64,000 bases of DNA, taken from Arion vulgaris. Taxonomy: Eukaryota; Mollusca; Gastropoda; Stylommatophora; Arionidae. The position numbers were made by a program, and so were the translations under genes. The notes below the pieces were generated by a model that was given only the letters and a program-made list of their open reading frames with translations, was not told where the DNA came from and did no database searches. Below are positions 20,666 through 31,534 of the stretch, in pieces. The stretch covers positions 43,894,420 through 43,958,419 of the forward strand of contig CM036754.1 of assembly GCA_020796225.1 (NCBI GenBank), read 5' to 3'. Each line of letters begins with the position of its first letter. The first letter of the stretch is position 1.

Positions 20666-21189
20666 TAATATTATGGCAGTTTTTCATATCAGTTTCTCAA
20701 ACAAATTATTTGTATAGACTTGTGTTGGCAGACCTGACCTAGGACCTGATAACTTGCAACTTTTTCTCCAATATGACCTACATTTGTACGGACGGGTCAC
20801 TGGCAATACTTCCAGAATATATACCTCTTGTAATTAAGTTGAAAGAAGCGTGTCACGACCTAATGAGGCTTTGATCCTCTATAAAGCAAACAAGATTTAC
20901 CGGCTCATTGTTTCACGAGCAAATTGATAAGCTTGTTATTACGAGAATCCGACGAGGGCTTTGACATATGAGTGATTGGATTGAACTTGGGTTAGTGCAG
21001 TTTGTTCATAAACAGGGCGTGGTTTGTTGGATTTCTCTGTAAATATCTGATGTGTTGTCACGGTAATTATTCATTTTCTAAGGGAAATAACTCCAGTTTA
21101 TGTGTAAAAGATAATGCGAGAGTTTGTGTACTAAAGGGACATTATCTAACCTTGTGGTTCACTATACAATTAATATTATGGCCGGCATT
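20666..21189. other. Non-coding spacer
   Basis: No supported gene. An open frame of 67 codons at 21,002 has no recognisable motif. Confidence 0.5.
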
Positions 21190-22032
21190 GACACATTGTA
21201 CATAACCCGACCAACGTGCTACATCTCATGACATCGTACATAACCTGATCAACGTGCTACATCTCATGACATCGTACATAACCCGACCAACGTGCTACAT
21301 CTCATGACATCGTACATAACCTGATCAACTTGGTACATCTTATGACATCGTACATAACCCGACCAACGTGCTACATCTCATGACATCGTACATAACCCGA
21401 CCAACGTGCTACATCTCATGACATCGTACATAACCTGATCAACTTGGTACATCTTATGACATCGTACATAACCTGATCAACTTGGTACATCTCATGACAT
21501 CGTACATAACCTGATCAACTTGGTACATCTCATGACATCGTACATAACCTGATCAACTTGGTACATCTTATGACATCGTACATAACCTGATCAACTTGGT
21601 ACATCTCATGACATCGTACATAACCTGATCAACTTGCTACATCTCATGACATCGTACATAACCCGATCAACTTGGTACATCTTATGACATCGTACATAAC
21701 CTATCAACTTGGTACATCTTATGACATCGTACATAACCTGATCAACTTGGTACATCTTATGACATCGTACATAACCTGATCAACTTGGTACATCTTATGA
21801 CATCGTACATAACCTGATCAACTTGGTACATCTCATGACATCGTACATAACCTGATCAACTTGCTACATCTCATGACATCGTACATAACCCGATCAACTT
21901 GGTACATCTTATGACATCGTACATAACCTATCAACTTGGTACATCTTATGACATCGTACATAACCTGATCAACTTGGTACATCTCATGACATCGTACATA
22001 ACCTGATCAACTTGCTACATCTCATGACATCG
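21190..22032. repeat. 38-bp satellite array, about 22 units
   Basis: Unit ACATCGTACATAACCTGATC... is 38 bp, with diagnostic variants (CCGACCAACGTGC versus CTGATCAACTTGG). These alternate first and then give way to the second type, so at least two sub-repeats were amplified. Confidence 0.95.
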
Positions 22033-22394
22033 GAAAAATCAATACAATAAATCTCTCGACATTCAAATACTCCCGGGAGGGAGAGAAGATCACCGATAGC
22101 AAATTTGATGATATGCTACGTTAGTGACCACGTTCTTTTTTTAAATCTGGGGTTCGGGGCCAGCTAGGAGCACCAATTTTTGGTGTGCACAAGGTAGGAC
22201 TACCTGAAATTATATTCCTTTACTTTGATATCTAAATTACAAGTACATCTGAAGTCGGATTGATGCCCGCCTGAATGGTGGAATACTGATGATAAGGAAA
22301 ACAAGTCTTCACGCAAAAATCAGTTAGAGATGTTATATTAGGCGTCATGACTACACCTGTATTCATAACAGGCGAAGAACAACACTAGAAAATG
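22033..22394. other. Spacer with a SINE-3-like tail piece
   Basis: Mostly unique sequence. At about 22,335-22,390, GCGTCATGACTACACCTGTA with TTCATAACA matches the sequence next to the SINE-3 copy at 34,590-34,640, so a decayed SINE end is likely. Confidence 0.4.
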
Positions 22395-22678
22395 ATAATG
22401 TCGACAAGTTGACTAAGAATGATAAGTGTCGACAGTTGACTAAGAAATGATAAGTGTCGACAAGTTGACTAAGAAATGATAAGTGTCGACAAGTATGAAA
22501 GAATCAAAGACTGAAATGATAAGTGTCGACAAGTTGACTAAGAAATGAAAGGTCGAAGTACAAGAAATGATAAGTGTCGACAAGTTGACTAAGAAAATGA
22601 TAAGTGTCGACAAGTTGACTAAGAAAGAAATTCAGTTGACTAAGAAAATGATAAGTGTCGACAAGTTGACTAAGAAAG
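22395..22678. repeat. 29-bp minisatellite, about 9 degenerate units
   Basis: Unit GATAAGTGTCGACAAGTTGA(CTAAGAAAT), with several truncated copies. The plus-strand peptide repeat MISVDKLTKK is a by-product. Confidence 0.85.
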
Positions 22679-22979
22679 GGTCAACACAAGAACAACCAGT
22701 CACTGCAACAACTCTCCATTCAATAAAACAAATCATAAAAACGGGCAAATAAAGAAATTTGAATGAACAGATGGAGCATGAGAGACACAGGAAGATAGAT
22801 CTACAGATCTACAGAGAAACACAGGAAGATAGATCTACAGATATATGATCAACCTAAACCCCAATGACAACATCAACCAACCTTACAAGAAGAGATCAGA
22901 TTACAGTTATTCAACACCAAACTCAACACGTACCAATCACATGAATAGAATTCAATCACAACACACTACAGAATGCCAG

Positions 22980-23112
22980 CTTCTTCTTTCTCTTCTTTTC
23001 TTTAATCTTATTTTGCCTCCCAGCGTCAGGAAAAGAAGAGATTTCTGGAACGGGCTTTTGTGTGCGATTCATAAATAGTGTTTTTCACCGCCTCTGTAGT
23101 TTACATGGTCCA
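22980..23112 (-). mobile_element. LINE-E 3'-end fragment
   Basis: This contains the family's terminal block (TTTGCCTCCCAGCGTCAGGA, then GATTTCTGGAACGGGC and GTGCGATTCATAAATAGTG), in minus orientation. Sequence to the right (23,113-23,400) is open on one strand but not recognised. Confidence 0.6.
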
Positions 23113-23403
23113 CCTGTATGCCAGTTGTGTGCACATATTCATGATACCATCACAATCATCTTTTCAGATGTCAAGTGCTGGATGATGTCAGGAAGTTCCT
23201 TCTTTCTCCAACTGTGGCATAGACCTTCAACCAACTCATGCCAAGTCTTCCTATCTTTAGTTATCTCTTGCAACTCCTTCCAACTATTCTGTATATTGTG
23301 AATCTCTGTCTTCAAAACTCTTCTCCGGGTATTTCTAATATTTCCTATCTTTCCTTTTCCCTGTGGGTTCCAGGAAAGAACCCTTCTTTTTATATTCCCT
23401 TCG

Positions 23404-23572
23404 CGCCCGAGTGGTTACCGGGGCGACCGAGTGGTTACCGGGGCGACCGAGTGGTTACCGGGGCGACCGAGTGGTTACCGGGGCGACCGAGTGGTTCGAC
23501 CAGGAGGGCGACCGAGTGGACTGTTACCGGGGCGACCGAGTGGTTACCGGGCACCGAGTGGTTACCGGGGCC
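23404..23572. repeat. 21-bp minisatellite, about 7 units, made from the SINE-5 5' end
   Basis: Unit GCGACCGAGTGGTTACCGGG(G). The same GAGTGGTTACCGGGCCCAAA sequence occurs once at the start of the inverted SINE-5b copy (24,545-24,580). The array is therefore an amplification of that element's 5' edge. Confidence 0.9.
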
Positions 23573-23680
23573 CAAATGTGGGGTTTAAAGAATATAACCA
23601 CTGTTACCTGCCACGCATGTCGTAAGAGGCGACTAAGGAGGTTTGGCCGAAATCGGAAGCACGTATCCGCTAGGGAATGC
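23560..23680 (+). mobile_element. SINE-5b fragment (5' part)
   Basis: It reads AAGAATATAACCACTGTTAC, CTGCCACGCATGTCGTAAGA and GGCGACTAAGGAGGTTTGGC. The same block in reverse orientation is at 24,475-24,560. A related block occurs in the SINE-5a copies at 30,578, 33,266 and 63,885. Confidence 0.65.
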
Positions 23681-23699
23681 TAACCTGAAACAAATGCTT

Positions 23700-24056
23700 G
23701 CAGAAAACGGATGCACAGGCCGTAAGGCGCATAACATGGTGCAACGACCCTCACAATGAGGAATGGGATAACGGATTCTACGATAGCCAATCTGTCTCAG
23801 AGATTTAGCCACGCAGCAAGAATGGCAGGCCTACCATCACGAGGGTGGCCAAAACTTACTGCAGGAAGAGGTCGGCACAAACGGAGAAGCAGAAATTATA
23901 GGAATTATATCCTAAAGAACTGCCTCCAGTATGCAGACTTGAGAAGAAAGAGGTGGCCCACTTACACTAGCGTCCATGGCAAACTGTATTGCGTGGCTGA
24001 TAATCTGAGGCAGACGGTTGCCTTTATTAGAGAATCCGAAATCCCAATCTAGGGAG
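23700..24056 (+). mobile_element. LINE-D-type C-terminal fragment
   Basis: The open frame ends LKNCLQYADLRRKRWPTYTS, VHGKLYCVADNLRQTVAFIR and ESEIPI before a stop at 24,050. The pattern L-x-x-C-P-x-x-x-x-L-R-x-x-x-W-P-T...G-K-L-x-G-x-x-x-D-L-R-x-T-x-x-F-I is the extreme C-terminus of AEHILQDC-type LINE proteins. The preceding part (from 23,756) is less certain. It lies between two inverted SINE-5b pieces. Confidence 0.6.
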
Positions 24057-24249
24057 AACGAAGAAGAAAAAGAAGATATTCCCTTCTCATTTTCTCAAGA
24101 TGTGTTCTATCAGCCCTATCGTCTTTTCTTCACATAGAATCTGTCTTGATCTCTCCATAAGTTCCTCATTTGTGACTCTATCATATCATATTCGTTCCTT
24201 TATTATGCGCAGACATCAATAAATGAATGTTTGCAATTTATTTTGTTAA

Positions 24250-24580
24250 AGTTTTAGTCGTTCTCCGAGTTTCTGACTCATACAGTAAAACTGTTTTAAC
24301 ATTGAAGTCAAATATTCTCTCCTTCTTCTTTGCGTTCGTTCTTTACGATTAATTGTAATCACTCTTTGTGATATGTTTAATCTTTGCCAAGAACGTGTAT
24401 ACGTTGCACATTGGTTTGGTAGGCCCCTAAACGCATAGACTTCTACACATTTAGGACAAATGCATCCGATTTCAGCCAAACCTCCTTAGTCGCCTCTTAC
24501 GACATGCGTGGCAGGTAACAGTGGTTCTATTCTTTACACACCAAATTTGGGCCCGGTAACCACTCGGGCGGTTAAATATT
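24250..24580 (-). mobile_element. SINE-5b copy, nearly complete, with GAA-type tail
   Basis: On the minus strand it starts with the GAGTGGTTACCGGGCCCAAA edge and carries CACGCATGTCGTAAGAGGCG. It continues through GCCTACCAAACCAATGTGCA and ends in an AAGAAGG tail near 24,320. SINE-5a shares its central CATGTCGTAAGAGGCG block, the CACAAAGAGTG segment and a GAA tail. No clear A/B boxes were seen, so a SINE-like assignment rests on structure. Confidence 0.55.
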
Positions 24581-24608
24581 CTAATTTTGGTCATTAATAT
24601 TTTCATAC

Positions 24609-24797
24609 AGTTATACAAATGAGATATTGTGATCACATTAAGAGACAGTTTACAAATGAGATATTGTGATCACATTAAGAGACAGTTTACAAATGAGATA
24701 TTGTGATCACATTAAGAGACAGTTTACAAATGAGATATTGTGATCACATTAAGAGACAGTTTACAAATGAGATATTGTGATCACATTAAGAGACAGA
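24609..24797. repeat. 37-bp tandem repeat, 5 units, in LINE coding sequence
   Basis: Unit GTTTACAAATGAGATATTGT... is 37 bp. The last unit leads directly into a LINE frame in which it reads RYCDHIKRQ, equivalent to the Y-x-G-H-I-x-R block of LINE tails. Confidence 0.85.
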
Positions 24798-24970
24798 ACA
24801 CGACGTTAACTATCATTTTGGAAGTGGAAAACAGGAGAGCAAGGGGAAGACAAATACTATTGGAAACACCAGGAGGTGGACAGGTAATAATCTGGCACAC
24901 TTACCATCAGAGCAAGGGACATAACGTGTTGGAAAGCTATTACAGCCAACTTTTATATGCGGGCATATGA
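24760..24970 (+). mobile_element. LINE tail fragment (LINE-G)
   Basis: The frame reads RYCDHIKRQNTTLTIILE, then NRRARGRQILLETPGG, followed in another frame by NLAHLPSEQ-like sequence. The H-I-x-R...R-A-R-G-R-Q order is the standard LINE C-terminal arrangement. The copy is short and decayed. Confidence 0.55.
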
Positions 24971-25985
24971 TTAATTAATGCACATGTACATTCAAATCAG
25001 ACCACCAGGGTTTTAATAATTAATCTGTCCGTATCTAGAGCGTGAGGGATCGTTATAAAGGGAGTCCCGTCATTGTCGTAGTACCCATTTTACTGACATC
25101 GCTCCTAGAGTACTGATATAATTCCTGAGGTCAGGGGTCACAATAGTACAAGAATGAGAGCGTCTGTTTATGAATCGATCACGTGATTATGAATGGAAAT
25201 GTATTTATTGGCGCTGGCATGATGTTGTGGGAACAACAATTTGGAAATGAACCAAACTTGGCAAGGTTGGTCAGATATTTGAGTGCGTGTGTTTCCCCAA
25301 ACTATTCAGGCTGTATCATTGTAGGAATGTGTGTTGGTGTAGATGAGTCCTTGTGGGGGCAATATTAATGAGAACAGGACTGTAGTTATACAGAATAATA
25401 TTAACAATATCTTGCATATTGAGAGCCGAGACAGTCAATTTTTCCCCGATCGTAACGGATCCACGGTCGACCCCACCTAATTTGATATCATAATACATTG
25501 AGAAATAAAGAGAAGTTTGACACAGACATCTATATTACAGTATTACATTAGGTAGGAAATATCAAAGATGAAATATGAAAATTAACAGCAGTTAACGTTT
25601 CGACCGTTTGTCTTTCTCAAGAAAACATATACGAGAATCATATAATTAAAAAATAACTAAAACATAAATCAAAAGTTAGCATTTGAATAAGAAAGATATG
25701 ATGGGTCATGGGTAGTCTCGTGTTGAAAGAGACTTTGTAAATGTCGTACCAACTGAAACTCTTGTGTGGTCTCAGGTAGGAAGACCAATAATACCAGGTC
25801 TATGGACCTTTAATCTAGCATTGAGTCACTCCACACTAATGTCATGTTCGTATAGTTGACCACATGCCCTATCGTGTACTGATGGTCAATGAAAAATACC
25901 AATCTAACACTGTATTCCTCAATATACATCATGGCGGCAAATAGAATGTCTTTACTTGTCTTCCTTTTTTACAAACATCAGTTGG
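24971..25985. other. Non-coding spacer with a minus-strand hairpin-GAAAC motif
   Basis: No supported gene. At 25,595-25,620 on the minus strand is a TTGAGAAAGAC...GGTCGAAACG motif like those at 9,505 and 58,663, so Penelope-type 3' debris may be present. Confidence 0.4.
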
Positions 25986-26630
25986 ATTTTTTTTTGATTT
26001 AAAAAATTTTTTTTTTTTTGGGGATCCAGAAGCACTTGAGCTTTCAGCTCTTCGGCTCGGTGCCATGGACATCGTAACCCTTCTGTTCGGTGCCATGGAC
26101 ATCGTAACCCTTCGGCTCGGTGCCATGGACATCGTAACCCTTCTGTTCGGTGCCATGGACATCGTAACCCTTCTGTTCGGTGCCATGGACATCGTAACCC
26201 TTCTGTTCGGTGCCATGGACATCGTAACCCTTCTGTTCGGTGCCATGGACATCGTAACCCTTCTGTTCGGTGCTGACTCTACCTTCTATTCGTGCCATGG
26301 CATCGTCCCTTCTGTTCGGTGCCATGGACATCTGCCCTTCGTTCGTGCCATGGAACATCTAACCTTTCTGTTCAGTGGCCATGGACTCGTACCCTTCTGT
26401 TCAATGCCATGGACATTAACCTTCTGTTCGGTGCGCATGGACGCTTAACCCTTCTGTTCGGTGCCATGGACATCGTAACCCTTCTGTTCGGTGCCACGAA
26501 CACCCTAAATCTGGAGAACCTGTGGCTTTTCTGCCAATCCGCACAATTGAACCCGCACTCACAGAGGACTTGTCACCAGTAGTCCAAAGCGCAACAAACA
26601 CGCTGGGCAGGCGGGCGTCAGATGAATTTA
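25985..26630 (-). mobile_element. SINE-6 copy with internal 30-bp array
   Basis: On the minus strand the copy starts near CGCCCGCCTGCCCAGCGTG and passes a GTGCGGGTTCAATTGTG B-box-like region. It ends in a poly(A) tract (T-run at 25,990-26,020 on the plus strand). The compact copy at 35,085-35,310 has only two diverged 30-bp segments where this one has about fifteen. Confidence 0.6.
26050..26515. repeat. 30-bp tandem array, about 15 units, inside SINE-6
   Basis: Unit CTTCTGTTCGGTGCCATGGA(CATCGTAACC). Because 30 is divisible by three, frames stay open on both strands, giving false MDIVTLLFGA and MSMAPNRRVT repeats. Units at 26,275-26,440 are deletion-rich. Confidence 0.95.
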
Positions 26631-26784
26631 AAAAGTAAAGCTTTCAATTGTGAACATTCTAAAATATGAAATAATGTGATCTAGTGTTTAACATAAGAAA
26701 CTTGTAATATATTTTTGTTACTGCATTAAATTCTATTCTAAAGAACATCTCATAAAAAACGTGGTCTCAGTGAATTCGTATTCC

Positions 26785-27115
26785 TCTCGTACTGTTATAC
26801 GTTACATAGGGCTTGCAAGCAATTTCTCCATACTGCTCTATCCTGGACAACTCGTTCAATCTCTTCTATGAAACTGAGTCCGATATTTCTCTGCTCTCTC
26901 AGTAAAGTTAGTTTCAGGGTCTCACAAGGATACTGTATATTTCCTGAACACTTTGTCTCCCACTTCAATGCCTGCTTTGTGATTCTTTGATCCCTTCTTC
27001 CTAGAGTATGCCCATCGTATCTTTCTTATAACAGTTGTTACTAATAGTTGACCAGACACTTCTTTGATTTCATTAGCTTTCCTGAATTCGTCATATTTTA
27101 TGTTCATTATTTTTT
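26785..27115 (-). mobile_element. LINE-A fragment, minus strand
   Basis: Minus-strand frame NIKYDEFRKANEIKEVSGQL, LVTTVIRKIRWAYSR and a final VVQDRAVWRNCLQALCNV are collinear with the copy at 142-510. Both begin and end at about the same points, so both are similarly truncated or share a short family structure. Confidence 0.75.
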
Positions 27116-27164
27116 ACAAACATATATATGGTATGCTCATACTAAGAGGTAATTGCTCCTGAAG

Positions 27165-29455
27165 AAGAAAGTAGTGGTCAGTCTGAAACTACTAAAGTCA
27201 TGAAATAGCTTGTCCTAAGTGATCAAAGAAAGTAGTGGTCAGTCTGAAACTACTAAAGTCATGAAATAGCTTGTCCTAAGTGTTGAGTATGATCAAAGAA
27301 AGTAGTGGTCAGTCTGAAACTACTAAAGTCATGAAATAGCTTGTCCTAAGTGTTGAGTATGATCAAAGAAAGTAGTGGTCAGTCTGAAACTACTAAAGTC
27401 ATGAAATAGCTTGTCCTAAGTGTTGAGTATGATCAAAGAAAGTAGTGGTCAGTCTGAAACTACTAAAGTCATGAAATAGCTTGTACTAAGTGTTGAGTAT
27501 GATCAAAGAAAGTAGTGGTCAGTCTGAAACTACTAAAGTCATGAAATAGCTTGTCCTAAGTGTTGAGTATGATCAAAGAAAGTAGTGGTCAGTCTGAAAC
27601 TACTAAAGTCATGAAATAGCTTGTCCTAAGTGATCAAAGAAAGTAGTGGTCAGTCTGAAACTACTAAAGTCATGAAATAGCTTGTCCTAAGTGTTGAGTA
27701 TGATCAAAGAAAGTAGTGGTCAGTCTGAAACTACTAAAGTCATGAAATAGCTTGTCCTAAGTGTTGAGTATGATCAAAGAAAGTAGTGGTCAGTCTGAAA
27801 CTACTAAAGTCATGAAATAGCTTGTCCTAAGTGTTGAGTATGATCAAAGAAAGTAGTGGTCAGTCTGAAACTACTAAAGTCATGAAATAGCTTGTCCTAA
27901 GTGTTGAGTATGATCAAAGAAAGTAGTGGTCAGTCTGAAACTACTAAAATCATGAAATAGCTTGTCCTAAGTGTTGAATATGATCAAAGAAAGTAGTGGT
28001 CAGTCTGAAACTACTAAAGTCATGAAATAGCTTGTCCTAAGTGTTGAGTATGATCAAAGAAAGTAGTGGTCAGTCTGAAACTACTAAAGTCATGAAATAG
28101 CTTGTACTAAGTGTTATATGATCAAGTAGTGGTCAGTCTGAACTACTAAAGTCATGAAAACTTGTCCTAAGTGTTGAGTATGATCAAAGAGTAGTGGTCA
28201 GTCTGAAACTACTAAAGTCATGAAATAGCTTGTCCTAAGTGTTGAGTATGATCAAAGAAAGTAGTGGTCAGTCTGAAACTACTAAAATCATGAAATAACT
28301 TGCCCAAAGTGTTGAATATGATCAAAGAAAGTAGTGGTCGTCTGAAACTACTTAAAGTCTAAATAGCTTGTCCTAAGTGTTGAGTATGATCAAAGAAAGT
28401 AGTGGTCAGTCGTGAACTACTAAAGTCATGAAATAGCTTGTCTAAGTGTTGAATATGATCAAAGAAAGTAGTGGTCTCAAACTACTAAAATCATGAAATA
28501 GCTTGTCCTAAGTGTTGAGTATGATCAAAGAAAGTAGTGGTCAGTCTGAAACTACTAAAGTCATGAAATAGCTTGTCCTAAGTGTTGAATATGATCAAAG
28601 AAAGTAGTGGTCAGTCTGAAACTCTAAAACATTAAATAGCTTGTCTAAGTTGTTGAGTATGATCAAGAAGTAGTGCAGTCTGAACTACTAAAGTCATGAA
28701 AGCTTGTCCTAAGTGTGAATATGACAGAAGTAGTGGTCAGTCTGAACTTAAAGTCATGAATAGCTTGTCCTAAGTGTTGAATATGATAAAGAAGTAGTGG
28801 TCAGTCTGAAACTACTAAAGTCATGAAATAGCTTGTCTAGTGTTGAGTATGATCAGAAGTAGTGGTCAGTCTGAAACTACTAAAGTCATGAAATAGCTTG
28901 TCCTAAGTGTTGAATATGATCAAAGAAAGTAGTGGTCAGTCTGAAACTACTAAAGTCATGAAATAGCTTGTCCTAAGTGTTGAATATGATCAAAGAAAGT
29001 AGTGGTCAGTCTGAAACTACTAAAGTCATGAAATAGCTTGTCCTAAGTGTTGAATATGATCAAAGAAAGTAGTGGTCAGTCTGAAACTACTAAAGTCATG
29101 AAATAGCTTGTCCTAAGTGTTGAGTATGATCAAAGAAAGTAGTGGTCAGTCTGAAACTACTAAAGTCATGAAATAGCTTGTACTAAGTGTTGAGTATGAT
29201 CAAAGAAAGTAGTGGTCAGTCTGAAACTACTAAAATCATGAAATAGCTTGTCCTAAGTGTTGAGTATGATCAAAGAAAGTAGTGGTCAGTCTGAAACTAC
29301 TAAAGTCATGAAATAGCTTGTCCTAAGTGTTGAATATGATCAAAGAAAGTAGTGGTCAGTCTGAAACTACTAAAGTCATGAAATAGCTTGTCCTAAGTGT
29401 TGAGTATGATCAAAGAAAGTAGTGGTCAGTCTGAAACTACTAAAATCACCAAACA
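27165..29455. repeat. 70-bp satellite array, about 33 units
   Basis: Unit CTGAAACTACTAAAGTCATG... is 70 bp. Two units near 27,214 and 27,625 lack 9 bp (TTGAGTATG) and lie 411 bp apart. Units between about 28,110 and 28,860 show many small deletions, while both flanks are clean. Confidence 0.95.
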
Positions 29456-29639
29456 GCTTGTTCTGAAAAATGCTGATCACATTAGTTAACCCTGTTTCTT
29501 AGATTTGAACAATGAAATGGTACGATTCACAATACTCGTTCACATAATCATAAAATGTTTATATATATATATATATTTAAAATATCCGTGAGAGATGATC
29601 AAAAATGAATTGTCAAGATGGAGATAGCAGGGAAAATAA

Positions 29640-29912
29640 TCGTATCTCTTTCTTTCAAGTTTTGCATCACAGTGTCAGGATAGGAAGAGATTTCTAGAAC
29701 GGGCACTTGAGCACGCTCCGTACATGATGTATTTCATTGTGTCTGTTATTTCTATGGTCCACATTTTGCTTTGTATCCACTGTATCTGAATAACATTACT
29801 CTTTGAGGCGTACTGTCTGTTGGTAATCTAACTTATGTCACCGAACAATTTAATTTGTTGTTTCTTGATGAAGTTTAGTACTGATGCTGTACCGCTTTTT
29901 TTTCTATGTCTT
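29640..29912 (-). mobile_element. LINE-E 3' fragment
   Basis: The terminal block (GCATCACAGTGTCAGGATAG), the CTGTTATTTCTATGGTCCAC region and the TTGTTGTTTCTTGATGAAGT coding end match other LINE-E tails. It is truncated at about 29,910. Confidence 0.7.
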
Positions 29913-30069
29913 AATTTATATAGAAAGTGGGTCACATTTAATGTCACTATGCGCGTGGCATGATAATGATGGTAATGACAATTATTATGTTGACAGAAAT
30001 GATGATGATGAAGTAATAAAAAAAGTAACGAATATTTTTTCATACCTTGTGGTATATTGGGGAATAAAG

Positions 30070-30292
30070 TGTTAGGATCATTTTGTTCATTAACTCATAG
30101 AACACGACGGGGGTTGTGATCTATATCAAGTCGACCGCTTTTCGTGTCAGTATCCAGTTGAGTCTAGGTGTGTCTGACAACCGTTAGGAATGGGAACATT
30201 GCTATCATTTCAATAAGGAAATTTGATTGAGAAACCACGCTCTTACGAAAGAAGTGCTTTAACCACTACGCTATGGTGGCTATCACAATGAT
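30070..30292 (-). mobile_element. tRNA-headed SINE-like copy
   Basis: The minus strand starts GCCACCATAGCGTAGTGGTT AAAGCACTTC, an excellent A box (TAGCGTAGTGG). A degraded B box (GGTTTCTCAATC) follows 30-odd bp later. The body has no second copy in the window. It is not a working tRNA because the anticodon and acceptor stems do not fold. Confidence 0.5.
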
Positions 30293-30417
30293 GATAGTGA
30301 TGGTAGTTTATTGTGGTGGTGATAATACTGATGATGATAACGATGACGATAGTAAATGTTGAAGTTACTGTGCTGATTGGGCTGTCGATTCTTTTTCTTC
30401 GAATGCTACATATCTTT
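30293..30417. repeat. GAT/GATGGTGA-type microsatellite
   Basis: An imperfect GATGATGATAGTGATGGTAG tract occupies the start, followed by short unique sequence. Confidence 0.6.
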
Positions 30418-30590
30418 ACCTACTTTACCGATCCAGCAGTCATCTGAGCTTTTACCGATCCAGCAGTCATCTGAGCTTTTGCCATCCAGCAGTTATCTGA
30501 GCTTTTACCGATCCAACAGTCATCTGAGCTTTTGTCATCCAACAGTCATCTGAGCTTTTGCCATCCAGCAGTCATCTGAGCTTTTGCCCT
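30418..30590. repeat. About 27-bp tandem repeat, 6 to 7 units, next to SINE-5a
   Basis: Unit TTACCGATCCAGCAGTCATC(TGAGCTT), with TTGCCATCC variants. It ends where SINE-5a begins. Confidence 0.85.
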
Positions 30591-30846
30591 TCGACTTAAC
30601 GCTCCATATCGACTACTTGTTAACCACTCTTTGTGATTTGTATGTGATCCGAGCCTAAGAACGATTACACGTTGTACCAGTTATGCACCTACAAGTAGGC
30701 CAGCACCTCCGATTTCTGCGACGCTTTTTATTAACTACGGTAGCTTCTCTAGGCCCCTACTTCAGTCGTCTTTTACAACATGCCATGTAGATCTCGCAGA
30801 GTTGCTATTAGTTGCTCCCCTTGCGAGCCCCAGCAAGACACGGGCG
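30578..30846 (-). mobile_element. SINE-5a copy
   Basis: Plus-strand order is TTAACGCTCCATATCGAC, CTTTGTGATTTGTATGTGAT, ACAAGTAGGCCAGCACCTCC, then CAACATGCCATGTAG. The same order occurs at 33,266-33,530, 46,395-46,610 and 63,885-64,000. The element is read on the minus strand, with a GAA-rich tail on the left in other copies. Confidence 0.7.
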
Positions 30847-30847
30847 G

Positions 30848-31072
30848 AGATGTTGATTAAAGTAGTGGTGAGGATGATGTTGATTAAAGATGTAGGAGAT
30901 GTTGATTAAAGTAGTAGAGTGTGAGGATGATGTTGATTAAAGTAGTAGGTGAGGATGATGTTGATTAAAGTAGTGGTGAGGATGATGTTGATTAAAGTAG
31001 TGGTGAGGATGATGTTGATTAAAGTAGTGGTGAGGATGATGTTGATTAAAGTAGTGGTGAGGATGATACAAT
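30848..31072. repeat. 27-bp minisatellite, about 8 units
   Basis: Unit GATGATGTTGATTAAAGTAG(TGGTGAG). Minus-strand open frames with LINIILTTT repeats are artefacts of the 27-bp period. Confidence 0.9.
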
Positions 31073-31534
31073 AAAGATATCCTGCTAGTCTCGACAAGAC
31101 ACTGGATGTGCTCATTATGGGGATATGGGGATATACTGTTTTCTCCTGGCACGCATTATATCAGTAAGTCGACTTAGTCTGCCGATACAATTTCTCAGAT
31201 CAGTGTGCATGGCTTGCTTGTAGCTAGACCAGTCCGTGATAAACCCCTTCCAGTTTATTGTAATAATGTCTCTATCGGCGGGCTATAGGGGTCTGAATGT
31301 ATCAATTGAGTGTACTTGTGTATCTATCAGTGAGCTATCTGAGACAGGATTCAGCAGTTCTCAGTGTTTAGAGCCTGCTTCAGGCTGGACTAATACCTCA
31401 CAAACTCTTCCCTTATTGATGTATTTATGTCTCTATCAGCGAGCTATCTGAGCCACACTGTACCAGTTTGGTGTATTCGTCTCTGACACTTTAAGTCTCG
31501 CTTGCAGACCTCATCGTAGCGAAATTAAACGTCA
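31073..31534. other. Spacer with a diverged tandem duplication
   Basis: GTCTCTATCGGCGGGCTAT, CTATCAGTGAGCTATCTGAG and GTCTCTATCAGCGAGCTATC recur within 31,268-31,455, a diverged two- to three-copy repeat. No gene is recognised. Confidence 0.45.

Noticed and set aside
22567..22752. MISVDKLTKK repeat protein
   Set aside because: It is the translation of a 29-bp minisatellite, and frame changes occur as soon as the unit length varies.
30227..30290. tRNA gene
   Set aside because: The A box is good, but the B box is damaged and a full cloverleaf with anticodon stem cannot be formed. It fits a SINE head better.
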